Assembly (NCBI GenBank): GCA_019022495.1
Contig: JAFEKR010000020.1
Location: 1-64,000 of the forward strand
Reading direction: 5' to 3'
Origin: Epichloe hybrida
Taxonomy: Eukaryota; Ascomycota; Sordariomycetes; Hypocreales; Clavicipitaceae
DNA: 64,000 bases
The stretch's first letter is position 1; every line of letters begins with the position of its first letter. Below the pieces are notes generated by a model. The model had not been told where the DNA came from and ran no database searches. It saw nothing but the letters and a program-made list of their open reading frames with translations. Of the stretch, positions 10,688 through 23,871 are shown in pieces. A program made the translations under genes and the position numbers.

Positions 10688-13044
10688 TTTCGAGGGAGCG
10701 TCGAATTTTCCTCGAGGCGAAGAAAAGCTGGGATCAACCCGTTGTTGAATTCGAAGGGGCCTTGATTAGCTTGCTTGATCGAGCTTCTGCAATTATTGAG
10801 CTTGGAATCTGCGTGAGCGCAAAAGTGATCTGGAATGGGTGGGCGGTTCTGGATGTCTAGACCGTTGAATCGAAGTACAGCGGAAGGGGTTGACAACTCA
10901 ATAGAGTGCCACACAAGAGAAGAATTGTGTGTTTCTGATAAAAGGATAGGTACAGCTATTGCACGTTCCTGTCCCGATGATCCGCCCTTCCTTCCAAGTG
11001 ACAAGTAAGAGACCAACAGTTCAAAGGAAAAACTTAGAAGAGGAGTTGACAGAAGCCCGCCTTCTCCTAGTACAGGACTTGTAAAGACAACAGTAATGGC
11101 CAAAAAAAAAAAAATTATTAAAGTAGCAGTCGTGTCCTTGCAGATCATGTAAAAGCGTGGCTCCGCAGTCGACAATGACTGTATGTACGCTCAGATTTAA
11201 TATGAACCCCAGCTAGAATAGAAGGAAGCGTGCAGAGAGTGTGAAGGGCATCAGCCAAATTTATGTTGATAACTGGGACCCGCCACCACGTTGCCCTTGT
11301 AGTACGGAGTGCATAATCCGTACATCTCCACTGTGCATACTCCGTATGTACGGATTGTACAAGAAACAAGCCAACAAATGAACGGGGCCGTGGGTCCATC
11401 ATCAGCTTTTCCTCAGATGCGGCGAGATATCCAAGGGAGGGGGAAGGGGCCAGGGACCTGGGAAACGACATTCCTCATGCCTGTCGATCCTTGGCGTCAG
11501 AAAGACAAATGCAAACCTGGACTTGCACAGTGGTGCTTCCATATGTAATCCGCACTTGTTGATCAACACCTCAGCATGCAATATGTGAAGTCCAACGGTT
11601 GTATCACGACCAATAGGGCACATGATGCGAATTGGCGCCAGTGCAGTGAATTGCCGCTAGGCCCAACCAAACTGCCCCCCCCCCATCAACAGCTTATCGC
11701 TTGAGTTGAACCCCTCGTAGTTGCCGAAACACCAAGGCAAGAGGCTGACAATGTCGTTCATTCATTCGTCCGTGTCCATGTCCCCCAGATCCCTGCACCC
11801 AGGTCCAACCTGTGATCGCTTTGGCTGTTCCCAAAATCAGCGGTGTGGTTGATGGTGCAGGACTCAAGGTGCAGGCAGCAGCAGGCCTCAGGCGGCTGGT
11901 CCGAACAGCCACAATCATCTTGTTCGTAGAAACCTGACGCTGCTGATGTGTCAACTCTCTGCAATGTGAGAGACCTCAAGAGTTGTTTTCTCCATCCATC
12001 CCATCCGGCTGGGCAGGAAGCAAACACGCATTGGGCTGACTGTTCCTTCCAGCTTTCCAAGCATACGGTGTTGACTCATCTGCGTACGCACTGTATGCAC
12101 CCATCCTCACTCGGCATCCGACGTTGATCCCGCTGTCAGAACGAAAGCAATTTTTTTTTTTCCTTCTTAAACTTGGGCACTAACGCGATGTCGACATCGC
12201 CATGACCGATGGCACCATGGGCTAACAGCGCAATTTCTCCATCTCGTCGCATCATAATTGATGGCATTATCCGAGCCCGGATCCTACTTGCCAATCTCGC
12301 ATAATCTCGATTTCCCGTGGTCGCCGGATCTTGTGCCACATGCAAATATCCCCTTGAAGGTTTTCTCGTACACACCCCCCTATAATTATACAATAAACAA
12401 CAGAGCAGGTGCATGCAATGCAGCCACTGACTCCAGACAACGCCCTCCGTCTTCACAAATCCAGGCTGTGACGGAATCTGTCTCGGTTTTACGTAACATT
12501 TGCCTCTTTGATGTGGCCGCCCCGAGAACCGTATCACTACATATACTCCCAGCCGACAAACTGATGTCCCCCGGAACGTGGCTGCGTGAGACTCTCTCTG
12601 CGTTGGGGATAATAACATGAGTCGAATTGTCATTCTTGACCATACAGCAGCAAAAGTGCATTTGTACAATCGTATATTCCAAACAAAAATCTACGTCTGC
12701 GCCATACCCCTGATAAACCATATGAATGCCGGTCCATCTCCTCATGCCGTAATCTCCCGCTTGGATAATCTGTCCGTACAGAAAGTCTTGACACCGCGCC
12801 CATGGCAGTGCACATGGACGCATGCTCTGTTCAGCCCAAGACTTCTCACAACATAAAACACCATGCTTTCAAATAGAAACAGTGAACCTGACCAGACGAG
12901 TCATTCCCGACACCAAAACTATGCGAGACTTCCTCTTTTACCAAACGCTAGCCATCATAAATGCAAAAAAAAAAAACATTATTCCAGTAATCATATCATT
13001 TCGTCCCATTCACACCTTGACGGTTGAACATTGGCTGAATATGG
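10688..13044. other. Long intergenic region, choline sulfatase / IQGAP
   Basis: These 2.36 kb contain no gene I can support. Open frames are short, overlap on both strands and resemble nothing known. Features seen are a poly(A) run at 11102-11114, TACGGATT/TAATCCGTA half-sites near 11.31-11.36 kb, a C-run near 11676-11684 and a T-run near 12151. The left end should contain the sulfatase promoter and the right end the IQGAP 3' UTR. Confidence 0.55.
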
Positions 13045-16000
13045 TCATGTTCCGTAGAACTTCTTGTAAACGAGATGCAGTAGAAGGTTGACATTCAACT
13101 TCAGATTGCCATCAAACAAGTTCATGAACTGATGAGATTCAAACTGTGCTTGAAGCATGTCTTCGATGGGCACTAATGCGCTCGCTCCTGGTATCTGGAT
13201 GTGACCACGAGAGCCCTCAATAGCGAAGATGCCGACTTCGTCGCATGAAATGGTAATGCTGATCTTGTCCCATTCACGGTCACTCAGTGCATTCCAAGAC
13301 ACCAGGACTCCCTTTTCTGAGAGAGCACGGGCACTATACTTGTAGCTCCCAAATTTGGGTACGCGTCCGCTTCGTTCAAGCTCTCGCTGATGATTGTATT
13401 GCTTAGTAAATGGAAGAAGAAATTTCTTTCTTCTTTTTCATGTTGATCATCGTTAGTGAACACTCTTGTGGGGGTTGAATTGAAAAAAAAAAGGATTACT
13501 GTGCCCAAACTTACCCTTTTTTGTTTTGCAGTGTCACCATGGCCTGCTCAATGTAATCATCATATGTCTTCTTCTGCTGTTCAAGGTATTTTGCTTTATC
13601 GTGAAGGTTGCCCAGCGTGAGTCGCACACCCTCCACCTCTCGTTGCCTCTGTACTCGTCTGCGGCTCTTGGTTCGAATGTCGCTTGCAATGGCGTTCAGA
13701 ACGTCTTGGTAGTAATTTTGCTTCGAAATACGTCCCATCTGTTCCAGTCTCATGATGTTCTCAAGCGCGGTCCGCTTAAGTTCGTAGTACGACATTCTTG
13801 TGACATCCACCATCTTTGTGTCCGAGTAGGCTCCGCGGGTGTCCTTACCATCCGAGAATTCCTCGCGGAGCAGAGACTGCCATTTGTCTTCATCTTCCTC
13901 AGTTATGGGTTTGACTAAGATTTCCAAAAGGTTGGTGCCGGTTTGCACGCGGATGATATACAGGACGCATCGCTTGGTCTCCATGAAAAGTGACTTGACG
14001 TCTTCTTCAGGGTCTCGGACGTCGTGGAGCTTGGGTGTTAGGAACATTTGGATATCGGACGAGCCGGCGGCATTCATTTCGTTTTCATTGTTCTTGACAC
14101 TGCCAAGATCCTGGATGATTTCCCGCAGAACGTCGTCTCGTGATGGAGACATGAACGGAAGCTCCGAAACCGTGAGGTGGTGGATGGCGAACACATCCGT
14201 CATCTTGATGTACAGCGTTGGTTTGTTCTTGGCATAAAGATCATTGAACTCGTCAATGTCAAAAGTTTGTTCAGCATCGGGCACAGAGATCAGGTTGCGA
14301 GTGATTTGTCGAAGACGCTGGACCGAGTCGGTGACGAAGTTGTTCAGAGGTTGCAAATAAATATTCTCGCCGCCAAATGGTCTTCCAGAAGCAATCTGCC
14401 CTACGACTTTGGCTACCTCGGTCAAATTTCTTCTCTGCAACGGGCTCAGCGGCTTTTCAATCACGCCAAGCTGCTCTGGCATGGTCAAAGGAGGTTGAAG
14501 ATAGAACTTCCACAGCCAATTGGCAACAATCTGGAGCAAGTTCTCTTGTGGTTCTCGATTGAAGTGTTGGCAAAGCGCTTGGAACATCTGACCAGCAAGG
14601 AATCGAAGACCATACGGCATCTTATGAGCCATATCCTCCAATGCCAAGAAAAACTGATCGCAGATTTCCCGCAAATCTCTAAGATGGTCGATGAAAAGTC
14701 TTCTTGTTTCAGGATCTCTGATTGCCGCTTCTCTAGGTACGTCAAGCGGTCTGCTGTCGGGTCGTCCAGTTCGAAGCTCCTCGTTGTTGATCGCAGAGCG
14801 GTATATTTGCATGGGATCGCTTTCCAAGTCAAGAGCAGGATCCTCAACAATGTTGTCTCGAATGAGTGGCCCCAACAGACTGCGCAGGTACTTACGGTCC
14901 CTGGGTGATCGGGTGTAGTTGCCCAATAGCTTGGGCCAGAAGTAGTTGCCTCGTATGTATTCTTGGATGGCCCTACTTCCTTCGATCTCTTCACGAATAG
15001 ACCTGGCGACCAATTTCAAGAGATAGTACTCCTCGCGTCGCTTCTGTGCATAACCGAACAGACTCATGATGAGAAGCTCGATTCTCTTGCATTCATTTTC
15101 AGAAGTGCCCTGTTCACGGAGGTGTTTAAATAGACGAGCGAGATATTGCGACTGTGTCTGCAGAGTGAAGAAGAGCTGCTGATAAGACTCGAGCTTCTTC
15201 CTCGAGCTCTTGTTGAGGGCTTTCAAGTCGAATTGGTTTGCCGAGGAGATTGTGCTGTTTGCTAAAAGACCCATTGAGCTTCCACCGTAGTTGTGTTGGT
15301 GGCGGACGACCTCATCAAGAGTGATTTTGTTCTTCACTAGCAGAGCGATCTTGATGTCGAGTTGATCAATATACTGCTCAAGCATCTCATTCTGGCGTAC
15401 TTGTTGAACGACAGTCTTGCGCATTCGCTCAAACTCAACCTCCTCGTTGAAGTCAAAGTCGCTATCGTTGAGGAGATGCACAAAATTCTTGACTGCGTTC
15501 ACGGGCGGATTTTTTCCAGTTGTCAAGCTCTTGTACGCTTCACCTTGAACTTTGGCTCGGACAAAACTTTGAATCTTGATCACCTTCTTCATGTTGTCGT
15601 TGAAGTATTGCTTCTTTTCCTCAAATTTAGCTCGCACCATGAAAGCTCGAGCAGCTGTTTGGAAGGCTGCAATGGACTCCTCCTCCTCTTCGAGTTCCGT
15701 CAGTATATCATCGACCTTGGCACGAGCCATCATGGCCTTCAAAATTGCTTGGAATGCAGCTGTGACTTTGTTGTGGGAGTTGAGCTCGTCGAGAAGATTC
15801 TTGTGTTGCTTTCGATGTAGAAGGCCTCGGCCAAGCCTCTGCAAGTCAATGATGGCAGCCTCGTGCAGACCAAGCTGCTGTCTTTGGGCGGCGAGGAAAC
15901 ACCTTTCGAGCATGCCTCTGGCATTTGACTGGAGAGACATGATTTCCTCACTGGTTCCGTCGAGGGCGTTCAGTTGTCTCGCAATCTCTTGTCGTACGAC

Positions 16001-18163
16001 ACCTCCTCGTATCGCGGCTTGCAATAGTCCAACGTCGAGTTCGTGCTTCTTCGCTTCGACCTCGTAAGACTTCTGCTTTTCTCGCTCTGAATTTCCTCGA
16101 ATAATGCTTTGGAGTGCCTCCCATTGGGGACCGGCAGCACGCAGCTGTTGCCGCTCACAGTCGATCTGAGTTCTGGTCAGCAGAGCCCTCGCGGCAGCTT
16201 GTAAGCCAGCAATTGCGCCAGTCTCTACATCCAATGACCGACGATCCGTGCTGATCCTGGCTCTCGAACACATTCCGCGGGCAAGAGCCTGCAGCATCTT
16301 CACATCACCAGAGGTCATTTTTGTCACCCGTTGTTGAGTGGCCAGGCTTTTTCGAACCAAAAAGCCCCGGGAAACTGCCTGGATCTCCCGGACAGGGCCC
16401 TTGCATCCATCCAACCTGAATAATATGTCTCGTACCTCATTGCGGACCTTGTTGGCCCGTACCATGCTCTGGAATTCCACAATCTCTGGTTCAAGAGCCT
16501 GCCAAAAGTCGTCACTTCTCTTCAGCCCATTTCTCACCAAAAACCCGCGTACTGCGCTTTGTACCAGTGTGGCTGATCGTCGCATTTGGAGTCGGTAGCT
16601 CATAATTTGCCGAGTAAAGTCGCCGCGAATATGTGATTGTAGATTAACCAAAGCTTGCTCATCGTCCCAAAACTTTTGCATGTCGTCGCCGAGACGCAGT
16701 CGAAGCAGCGCCCCCCGTACTTGCGCTTGCAGGTCAACGATAGAGTCATCGTTCTCGGCTAGTTCGCGGTCGATGCGCTCCTCCTCTGTCTCTTCCGGCT
16801 CAGGTTCTGGAACGCCAAAGTCGGCTCCCATATTACCGAAGCTGGGCATGTTTACTCCAAGATTATCTAATCCCTTTTGCATCGCCTCCAGCTCGTGATG
16901 CTCAAACTCCAATTGGCCAACCAGGTTACCAATGCGAAAATCGACAATGCCTTTACGAAACAGCAGCCAACTCAGCGCGTGGACACAGTATATGACTTTG
17001 GGGATGTTCTTCTTCTCATACAGATCGATGAGCTCGAATCGGAAGAGGTCGGGAAGCTCGACTTCATCAAGGTACCTGAAGAAGATGGCAATGTTGTCCG
17101 AGTGACGGAATTGAAGCTTGGGATGGTTGAAAATTCGAAAGTGTTTATTGGGATTCAATGCTTCAACGACGTTAGCCAGAGTTACTCCATCGCGCAAAGC
17201 CTCCTCAAGCTCAACGATGGGTGGAAGAGACTTTTGCGTCACATCTTCAATCCATTCTTTGGCTTCTCCTATATGGCAGAGATATTCGTAAGCTTGCAGA
17301 AACTGGCGCTGCTTATCCATCCAGTTACGACCTTCCCATCCGTACCCGCCACTTTTGGGGCCACCGGCTGTTTTGGGCTCATCAGCGCGGCGCAATCGAC
17401 GTCGTCCACGTAAACCGACAACCTCCTGTGCGGGTGAGGTAATGGTGAAGTCTTCTGCAACATCGGATTCGGCCAACCGCGACAAAGTACGGAGTTCTCT
17501 GGTAGACGATCGTCCAAGTAATTCGAGATCCGGTCTGCCAATATGGGTCGTGTGAGTGCCCTGTGGAGAGTTTCCGTGACATTTGGCAACATTGCTGCGA
17601 AGGATCGAGTCGGATCGAGTCATCAGCATGGAGTTGGGCCGCATAGGCAATTGCCGCGCCGGAGAAGTGGGCGACTCGGGAGTGCCATCGTATTGCGAGA
17701 GCGAAAGTTTGCCAATGTCGACACTCTTGCCGCGCTCATGCCTCAGAGCGCTCTGTGGGGAGGCGCCTTGACCATGAGCTCTCGGTGATGAGGCGGGAGC
17801 TTGAGGTAACGTCCGAAGCGACTGTCGAGGTGTAGCGGGAGCATCGCTCAACCCTTTGTTGAGGCCGTTCATCACTCCAACTTCGAATGTTCGAGCTCTA
17901 GTTAGGACATCACTTTGGCCACGCTTGTGTTTGTAGCTGCCTCCAGGACCGTAGCCACTCGATGTCGACGAGTATTGGGTGTTGGCACTGAGGTTGGATG
18001 CGAAAGAAAAGCCCGAGGAGGCTGATGATGACGTGGTTGAAGGGAAACGGTTGATGGTGGTGGAAGTGACGTCGTTATTATTGTTGTCGTTATTCGTGAA
18101 GGTTGCGGGAGCAGAAAGGCCGGCAGTGTGCGCCTGACGCGGAGAATATGGATGGAACGACAT
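13045..18163 (-). CDS. iqg1: IQGAP-type Ras GTPase-activating-like scaffold (Iqg1/Rng2)
   Basis: Two exons on the minus strand, 18163-13515 and 13429-13045, give 1677 residues, typical of fungal IQGAPs. In order: a low-complexity N-terminus of about 280 residues; a calponin-homology domain about 288-400; a run of degenerate IQ motifs about 470-895 (repeated LQAxxRGxxxR units); the RasGAP-related domain about 1030-1290; and the RasGAP C-terminal domain about 1420-1640. IQGAPs bind actin, myosin light chain/calmodulin and Cdc42/Ras GTPases, and organise the contractile ring and septum. Family knowledge: the GAP-related domain of IQGAPs is usually catalytically inactive. The intron acceptor is a tandem AAGAAG, so two in-frame products differing by one residue are possible. 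The final exon restores PFTKQYNHQREL and ends near VYKKFYGT. The start follows the family pattern, but the N-terminus is poorly conserved. Confidence 0.94.
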
Positions 18164-19627
18164 TGTGTTAATGTCTCGCTTCCCTCTATGGGGCGCGGAT
18201 GCGTATTCACCACCAGTGGTATTCCCGGCGGTGCCGTCACCCGTTGGCTGCGGATTGTTTTGCTTGTGGATCGATGATTCGTCTGGCTATTATGACTGAC
18301 TTCGCATCGTTTCGAGCTTCGGCGGTGGATAGAATTCGTCAACTCCAGGGCGGAAATGAAATGGAATGTTGGAGGCCACTGCCAAACAGATAAAATCGCA
18401 AAGTCGACGGATTTTTGAGACACGCACGCGCTCGCGCGATGTGCAAAGCGAACCAAGTGGCCAGGCCAGAAGAGAGCCAGCTAGCCGGGAATGGATAGAA
18501 TAGATATGGCAGAGAGATATCTGATGCTCCAAGAGGCAAAGGAAAGTCGGCTTCGGGATTCAAAGTCCACCAAAAGTGAGAGCAATGGGGTTGGGCTCCA
18601 AAATGGGCAACGAAGGCCTGAAGAGCGGCCTGCCAAGGGAGGCAAGAGCTTTAAGCAATGACTCTGCGACACTAGTATCAGTGCACGAGTAGTTATCCCA
18701 TGCATAAGTACACAATGAGAAAGGGCCGCTTGGCATCCAAGGCTTGGTATCCAAGGGCGACTTCGCTTCAACGCGGGGTTCTTTTCTTCTCGGCTGGTGA
18801 GCCGCCCTGTCGACGTTGATATGGAAAAGTAAACAAACACCCGGGTGGACCACCCAGCAACGCGAGATGGTCGATCGTGGTTGGTTGATGGTGAAAACAA
18901 ACGCCCCACCTGCTGCCAGGTTTTGGAGGTTTCGAGGTTTCGAGTCCCAATCTTTGCCGATATTAAACATCATCACCAACGTCTGACTTATGCACAGAGT
19001 GATCATGGTAATTCTAGCTTCTCTGCGCTTAGACAATCATACGGGCTCACTCTTTAACCAACGTTTAATAATGATTCCCAGCATCGGTGCAGCTGACAAG
19101 TGCCGGATTAACAACAACTTGCTGTCTTTAGCCGGAACAATGGTCCGTACTCCGTAATATGACACTGATTTGAAGCATTTTACCGGTTTGTTTCCATGTG
19201 AGCCTTTCCAAATTGTTTTGGACTTGAATCAATGCACCAATTGATTTAGCATTGGTCATCCTGCATGCACGTGGGTGGATCTCTAATCCGTAACGATGAG
19301 GTCACTGAGCGGCCGCAATCCCCTTCCCCCCTCCGAGAAGCTTCGCCAGGCTCAAGAGCTAGTACCAGCGCAACACTTGATTGGAAGGGACGCAGCCTTC
19401 GAGCCCACTTTAACATCTTTCTTGTCCATCAATTCGTAGCACCTTTAGGCTTTCTCCAATAGCTACGGAGTACTCATTCTATTCTTCACATCCCCTCAAT
19501 CTCAACAACCCTGCGACAGTCTTTCCATCAGACAGTCACGCGATTCCTGCGTTTGGCTGTTTCAATTATTGGACAACACGAAGAGGAAAATTCTACTGCA
19601 AGGCCGGCGTCTCAGTTGTGCGCAACC
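18164..19627. promoter_or_regulatory. Divergent intergenic region iqg1 / DUF155 gene
   Basis: This 1.46-kb region separates divergent starts and should contain both promoters and 5' UTRs. The TACTCCGTA/TACGGAGTA-type motif occurs near 19147 (gtactccgtaa) and 19465 (ctacggagtac). No supported ORF is present, although several minus-strand open frames extend upstream of the iqg1 ATG. Confidence 0.55.
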
Positions 19628-21803
19628 ATGTCGTCTGGCAAGAAAGGACCCACGGTGCTCGTAAGTTTTTTCATCATCGTGGGCTTTTACTACTGCTCTC
19701 TTACATACTACAAGTTTCTAACAGATTTGGCTAGGTCACGGATGCACGCGAGCGGCCGAATCAGCGGGGGGTTCCTCGCCGCGCTGACAATCCTACTGCT
19801 GGCTCCAGTCGCACGCCAATGAGATTTATGACAGTCGACAACGTGCTGCAATACAACACGCAAATTCCTTCAGGTCAACCACGAGGTCCCCCACAACCGC
19901 AAAGACCCGTATTGTCCGGCGGCAGTGCCCAGGGACGACGTATGGTGTATGGCGGCGGACTGCCAAACCTCCATTCTCGAACAGGGCAGCCCATGCCATC
20001 TCGCACAACTAAGATCAGCCAGAAATTGGTGCTCTTGCCTGAGACTGATGATGATGTTGAGGATGCCGAGGAACAGTTGGAAAGCGAGGCTGTGTTGGCA
20101 CGGAGGTTACAGAATGAAGAGGACAGGCCGTTGAGGGACGAAGAATTGGACGTATTAAGGAAAAGAGGTGGCATCAGAGGGAAGAGCTATGCCGAAAGGC
20201 TTCCGAAGTTGCAGAGGAAGGACAAAGTCAGTCGCTTAACAGCATATTGCACTGCTCAGGCATACAAAACGGCGGAGACATCGGAATTTTTGAGGAAGAA
20301 ACACGATGCCAAGACAAAACTCTACGACGATTGTTTATATGCGATTTATGCGTTACCACTACTGAACGGTACCGACGGTTACAGGGTGCGCGGCCGACCA
20401 ATGTTGAAGACTCCGGGCACAGGAAAGACCATGCTGGATTTAGAAATTGAGAGAAGCGAGCAGCGTGACCACCACGAGGGCTATTTCGAAGACGACGCGT
20501 ACACCAACCCCGAGAGGCCCGGCAGAGGGGACCGAGGTGCATCGCCATACGGCCACTCGGCACCTGCCGAAAATGGTGGTCACCAGGATCAAGACGACGG
20601 TTCACCATCACATATGAGTCGCCTGGCCCCTGATGCCAAAAATTTTGCCGAAATGTTTGTCTTCTCATATGGCGTGGTTGTCTTCTGGAACTTTACCGAG
20701 CATCAAGAAAAAGATATCCTTGCCGACTTGACCTTTGCCGATGCAGAAGCCGCAGTCTCATTGTTGACCCGACCACTTGAACAGGATGATTTCGAGACCG
20801 AGGAGTTTCATTTTGAATACAGCGCGGATGTTCAGCGCCCACGGGTTTTTAACGATATGATTACACTGCTGCCTCGATCTGACCATATGATCAAACTCAC
20901 CATTAGTCACGCGATTGCGCAGAGTACGAAACTGTGTTTCTTTGAGGAGCGCATGGGTGAAACTATGTTGGATGCTCAACATGTGCCCAAAACGTTGGCG
21001 TTGACTGGACAGTTAAATATGACGAGAAAGGAGATTGTCACTCTGCTGGGCAGACTCTTCAAAAGCCGGGTGGATATCAACCTTTGTAAGTGCTTGCCAA
21101 CCCACGATGACGATTTGATTTTTGCGCTCTTTTTTGCGCTCTTTTTTGCATGGATTTCTTTCCCATCATAGTCACTAATGGAAAAGCGTCTCTAGCATCA
21201 AACATTCTCGACGTACCAAATTTCTTCTGGGACTCGGAGCCAACTTTGCATCCTCTCTACGTTGCTATCCGCGAGTATCTGGAAATTGACCCTCGGATTA
21301 AAGTACTCAACGAGAGATGTCGCGTATTCCTTGATCTGGCTGAAATTTTGTCAGACTCGATAGCGGACTCAAAAATGAGCTACATTACGTGGATCGTCAT
21401 CATTCTCATTCTCGCTAGTATCCTTGTTACTTTGACTGAAGTCATCCTGCGTTTTGCCCTGCTCAAGAAGAATAGCGCCAATGCCAAGCTCGCACAAGCG
21501 TACACTTCAATATCATGGAATGGAAACATCAATCCTGCCAAAGTTCCCGAGATACTTGCTCTTTCTTCTACAGCCGCATCTGCTCAGACTCGGGAGGAGA
21601 CAACAGCCGTTACTGACCTCGAAATTCTGGCGCTTACCCTCGGGTTGCAATCCAACGCCACACTTGAAGACATCAAGCAGGGCATCGGTCACCTGAAAGC
21701 GGCGGCGAATTCTTCTGAGAATTGTGTCATGGATAAACTGTCTCGGTTGTCATCCGGGGAGCTGAGGAAGAAGGGCGCGTCGGCGGGCTACGCTGCACGG
21801 TAG
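19628..21803 (+). CDS. DUF155 (RMD1/RMD8/Sif2-type) membrane protein
   Basis: Exons are 19628-19660, 19735-21085 and 21172-21803, giving 671 residues, close to yeast Rmd8. The N-terminal 300 residues are basic and low-complexity. The DUF155 domain runs from about 313 (FAEMFVFSYGVVVFWNF) to about 530, with the conserved SNILDVPNFFWDSEPTLHPLY near 467-487 and ERCRVFLDLAEILSDSIAD. One strong transmembrane helix follows (ITWIVIILILASILVTLTEV), then a C-terminal tail. In yeast these proteins are needed for meiotic nuclear division or sporulation; metazoan RMND1 acts in mitochondrial translation. Biochemical activity is unknown. Exon 1 codes 11 residues. A second AG just upstream of the chosen acceptor (ctaacag) would give an early stop, so gctag|GTC was used. 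Intron 2 contains a short direct repeat of tttgcgctctttt. RMD1 versus RMD8 orthology is not settled. Confidence 0.85.
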
Positions 21804-23871
21804 GTCTAGACTGCCGTGCTGGTAACGCCAAGTTTGTATATGTCGGCAACTCGCAACGACCGTCACGAACAGCCACGATTGTGGAACTGCAGGCATACGC
21901 GGCAGAAAGCTTACGGTCGTGCTCAAGTAATAACTCCAACTCTACTACTCTCCAAGCCGATGCACAAGAAGACTCCTCTCCAATGTTTCGGGGTCCCCAT
22001 CCCCTTCACTTATTGACCATTGCGTGGCTTCAACAATGTTTTGTTAGATCAGCTCGGGCGTTCATGATTCCGATTTTCCAGGGAGCCACGTCTCTTTGGG
22101 GGGGGGGGGGGGGATATCAACAAAGGCCATAATCGGCGATGCTGAGATCGCCCCATCCTCTCCGCCCCAAAAGCATGCTGACGTCCGCTTTAACGACAGT
22201 GGCGTCACTCATTGTTTTCAACATCATCACATAGCCCGGCGTTTCAGTTTATCTTGCTTGCTGTTATTATTTTGCAGAACCCCCTCGCATGATATATTCT
22301 CTTGCAGGCCCGGTCTGGGCGACCAGTTCATCTTTTGTTCCTTATGGGTTTCCCCTGAAAAGCGTCCACAGTGTGTCCCAGTCGTTCGATTTATAATTTC
22401 CAAATATATGGCAAGCCGCAGATTAACCAGGAATTTACTCTGCGCGGCCTTCAATTTCGGCACATTGTTGGCCACGTTGGATCCTGATCTGTACAATAAT
22501 AGAAACAGTTTTCTACTTCAGATTCACTATTAATTACAAAGTATCAAATATCTCATGATTGCTGCTCATTTGTGCGCGTAAAAGTATGAATGTAGTAGGT
22601 GCTCGTCCTCTAGGCGACAACATCACAGTCCCTACAGTGACAGGTGTACACGGAATTTTTCAAATCCAATACATGACACGTACCACCCCGAACCTGGCCC
22701 ATATGTACTGCAAACGATGCGGACCCTTCGTCATTGACAACGGCACGGAGTACACATCGACTGTTTGTCACGAAGGCGCAGGCCAGGGAGGGGGCGTATA
22801 TTGCTTTCATGGATCCGTAATCCGTACGCCGTACATACTTCCCCTAATTATCGCGAGGCATACGCACAAATAAGTGGCCAGTCGGCTGCGCCTCTTTTTC
22901 TTTCGTGCAAGAACTATCGGGCCCGCCACCGGCAAAAAAAAAATATATATATATATATATATATTCAATGGGGAGAGAGGGGGCGGGCGAGCGGGCGCAA
23001 AGCTGGGATCCCTTGTGGCTTTCATCAGGAGACGTCGAGTCGAAAAGCATACGCGTCCTCTCCCAGTGGCGTCCTTTCTTCCTTGCTTGCTTCCCGGGGG
23101 GAATAGGAACGGAACTGGTGCTCCGGTGTTATACATGGGGCGGAGAGTCGAACGGCATTGTTCCAATGGCGAATTGTGCTGCCAAGCACGCATAATACTA
23201 CATACATGTATCTTCTACATACATAGCGCGTGGATTGAGATTAGATCGCGTCATAGGTGGGGTGGATGGACGCGGTAAGCGGGATTCAATAGTAGACGTT
23301 TTTGATTCGTCATCGTGGCCGTGCAGATTCCGACTTTTGGCGCGTGATAATATCAACTCCATGGACACTTTGATGAGAAAGTGACTTTTTTAAAAAAAAA
23401 ACTGTAACACATCCATCCCTTTCAAGCAGACAAGACAAGGTCTTTGGTAGCGTTGTTCGTGTTATTAATGGTGGTCAAGGTAAGAATAACAAGACTACCT
23501 TATCCTGAAGGAAAATTGCTCTACCCGGCGCACGTTTAAACCCATTGTGCTACCCCGCCGGCCATGATGCTCTAACGCCGAAACCCATGTTGTCAAGACA
23601 ATGTTCCTTATTGCCATTGCAACGACAAATCAGAATGCAACGGGTTCTGAGCCCGTAAAATGAGACACTGTCTCCGGGTAGACTACAGGTCACTTTCATG
23701 CACAAGCATCTCTCATATCGAGATTGATGTCAAACACGTACGGCTAGACGACGCAATATATGCAGAGTGAACCCCCCCATCTGCGGTGCTATGCCCTCAT
23801 GATCGTTGGTCGTCTAATTAAAAATAAATGAAATGAAACCGGGGTATCTCGAACGATGAAGCATACGCGAA
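21804..23871. other. Intergenic region, DUF155 gene / TPT transporter
   Basis: These 2.07 kb lie between converging genes. They hold a run of 14-16 G at about 22098-22113, a poly(A) followed by a (TA)n microsatellite near 22935-22965, and TAATCCGTA / TACGCCGTAC-type motifs near 22815. Open frames here are short and mutually overlapping, and none is recognisable. Confidence 0.55.

Noticed and set aside
13045..13302. Separate small minus-strand gene
   Set aside because: It is the last exon of the IQGAP gene, restoring the family C-terminus.
22765..23278. Overlapping open frames on both strands near the TA microsatellite
   Set aside because: Open in several frames because of low complexity, with no conserved motif and no plausible splice partners.
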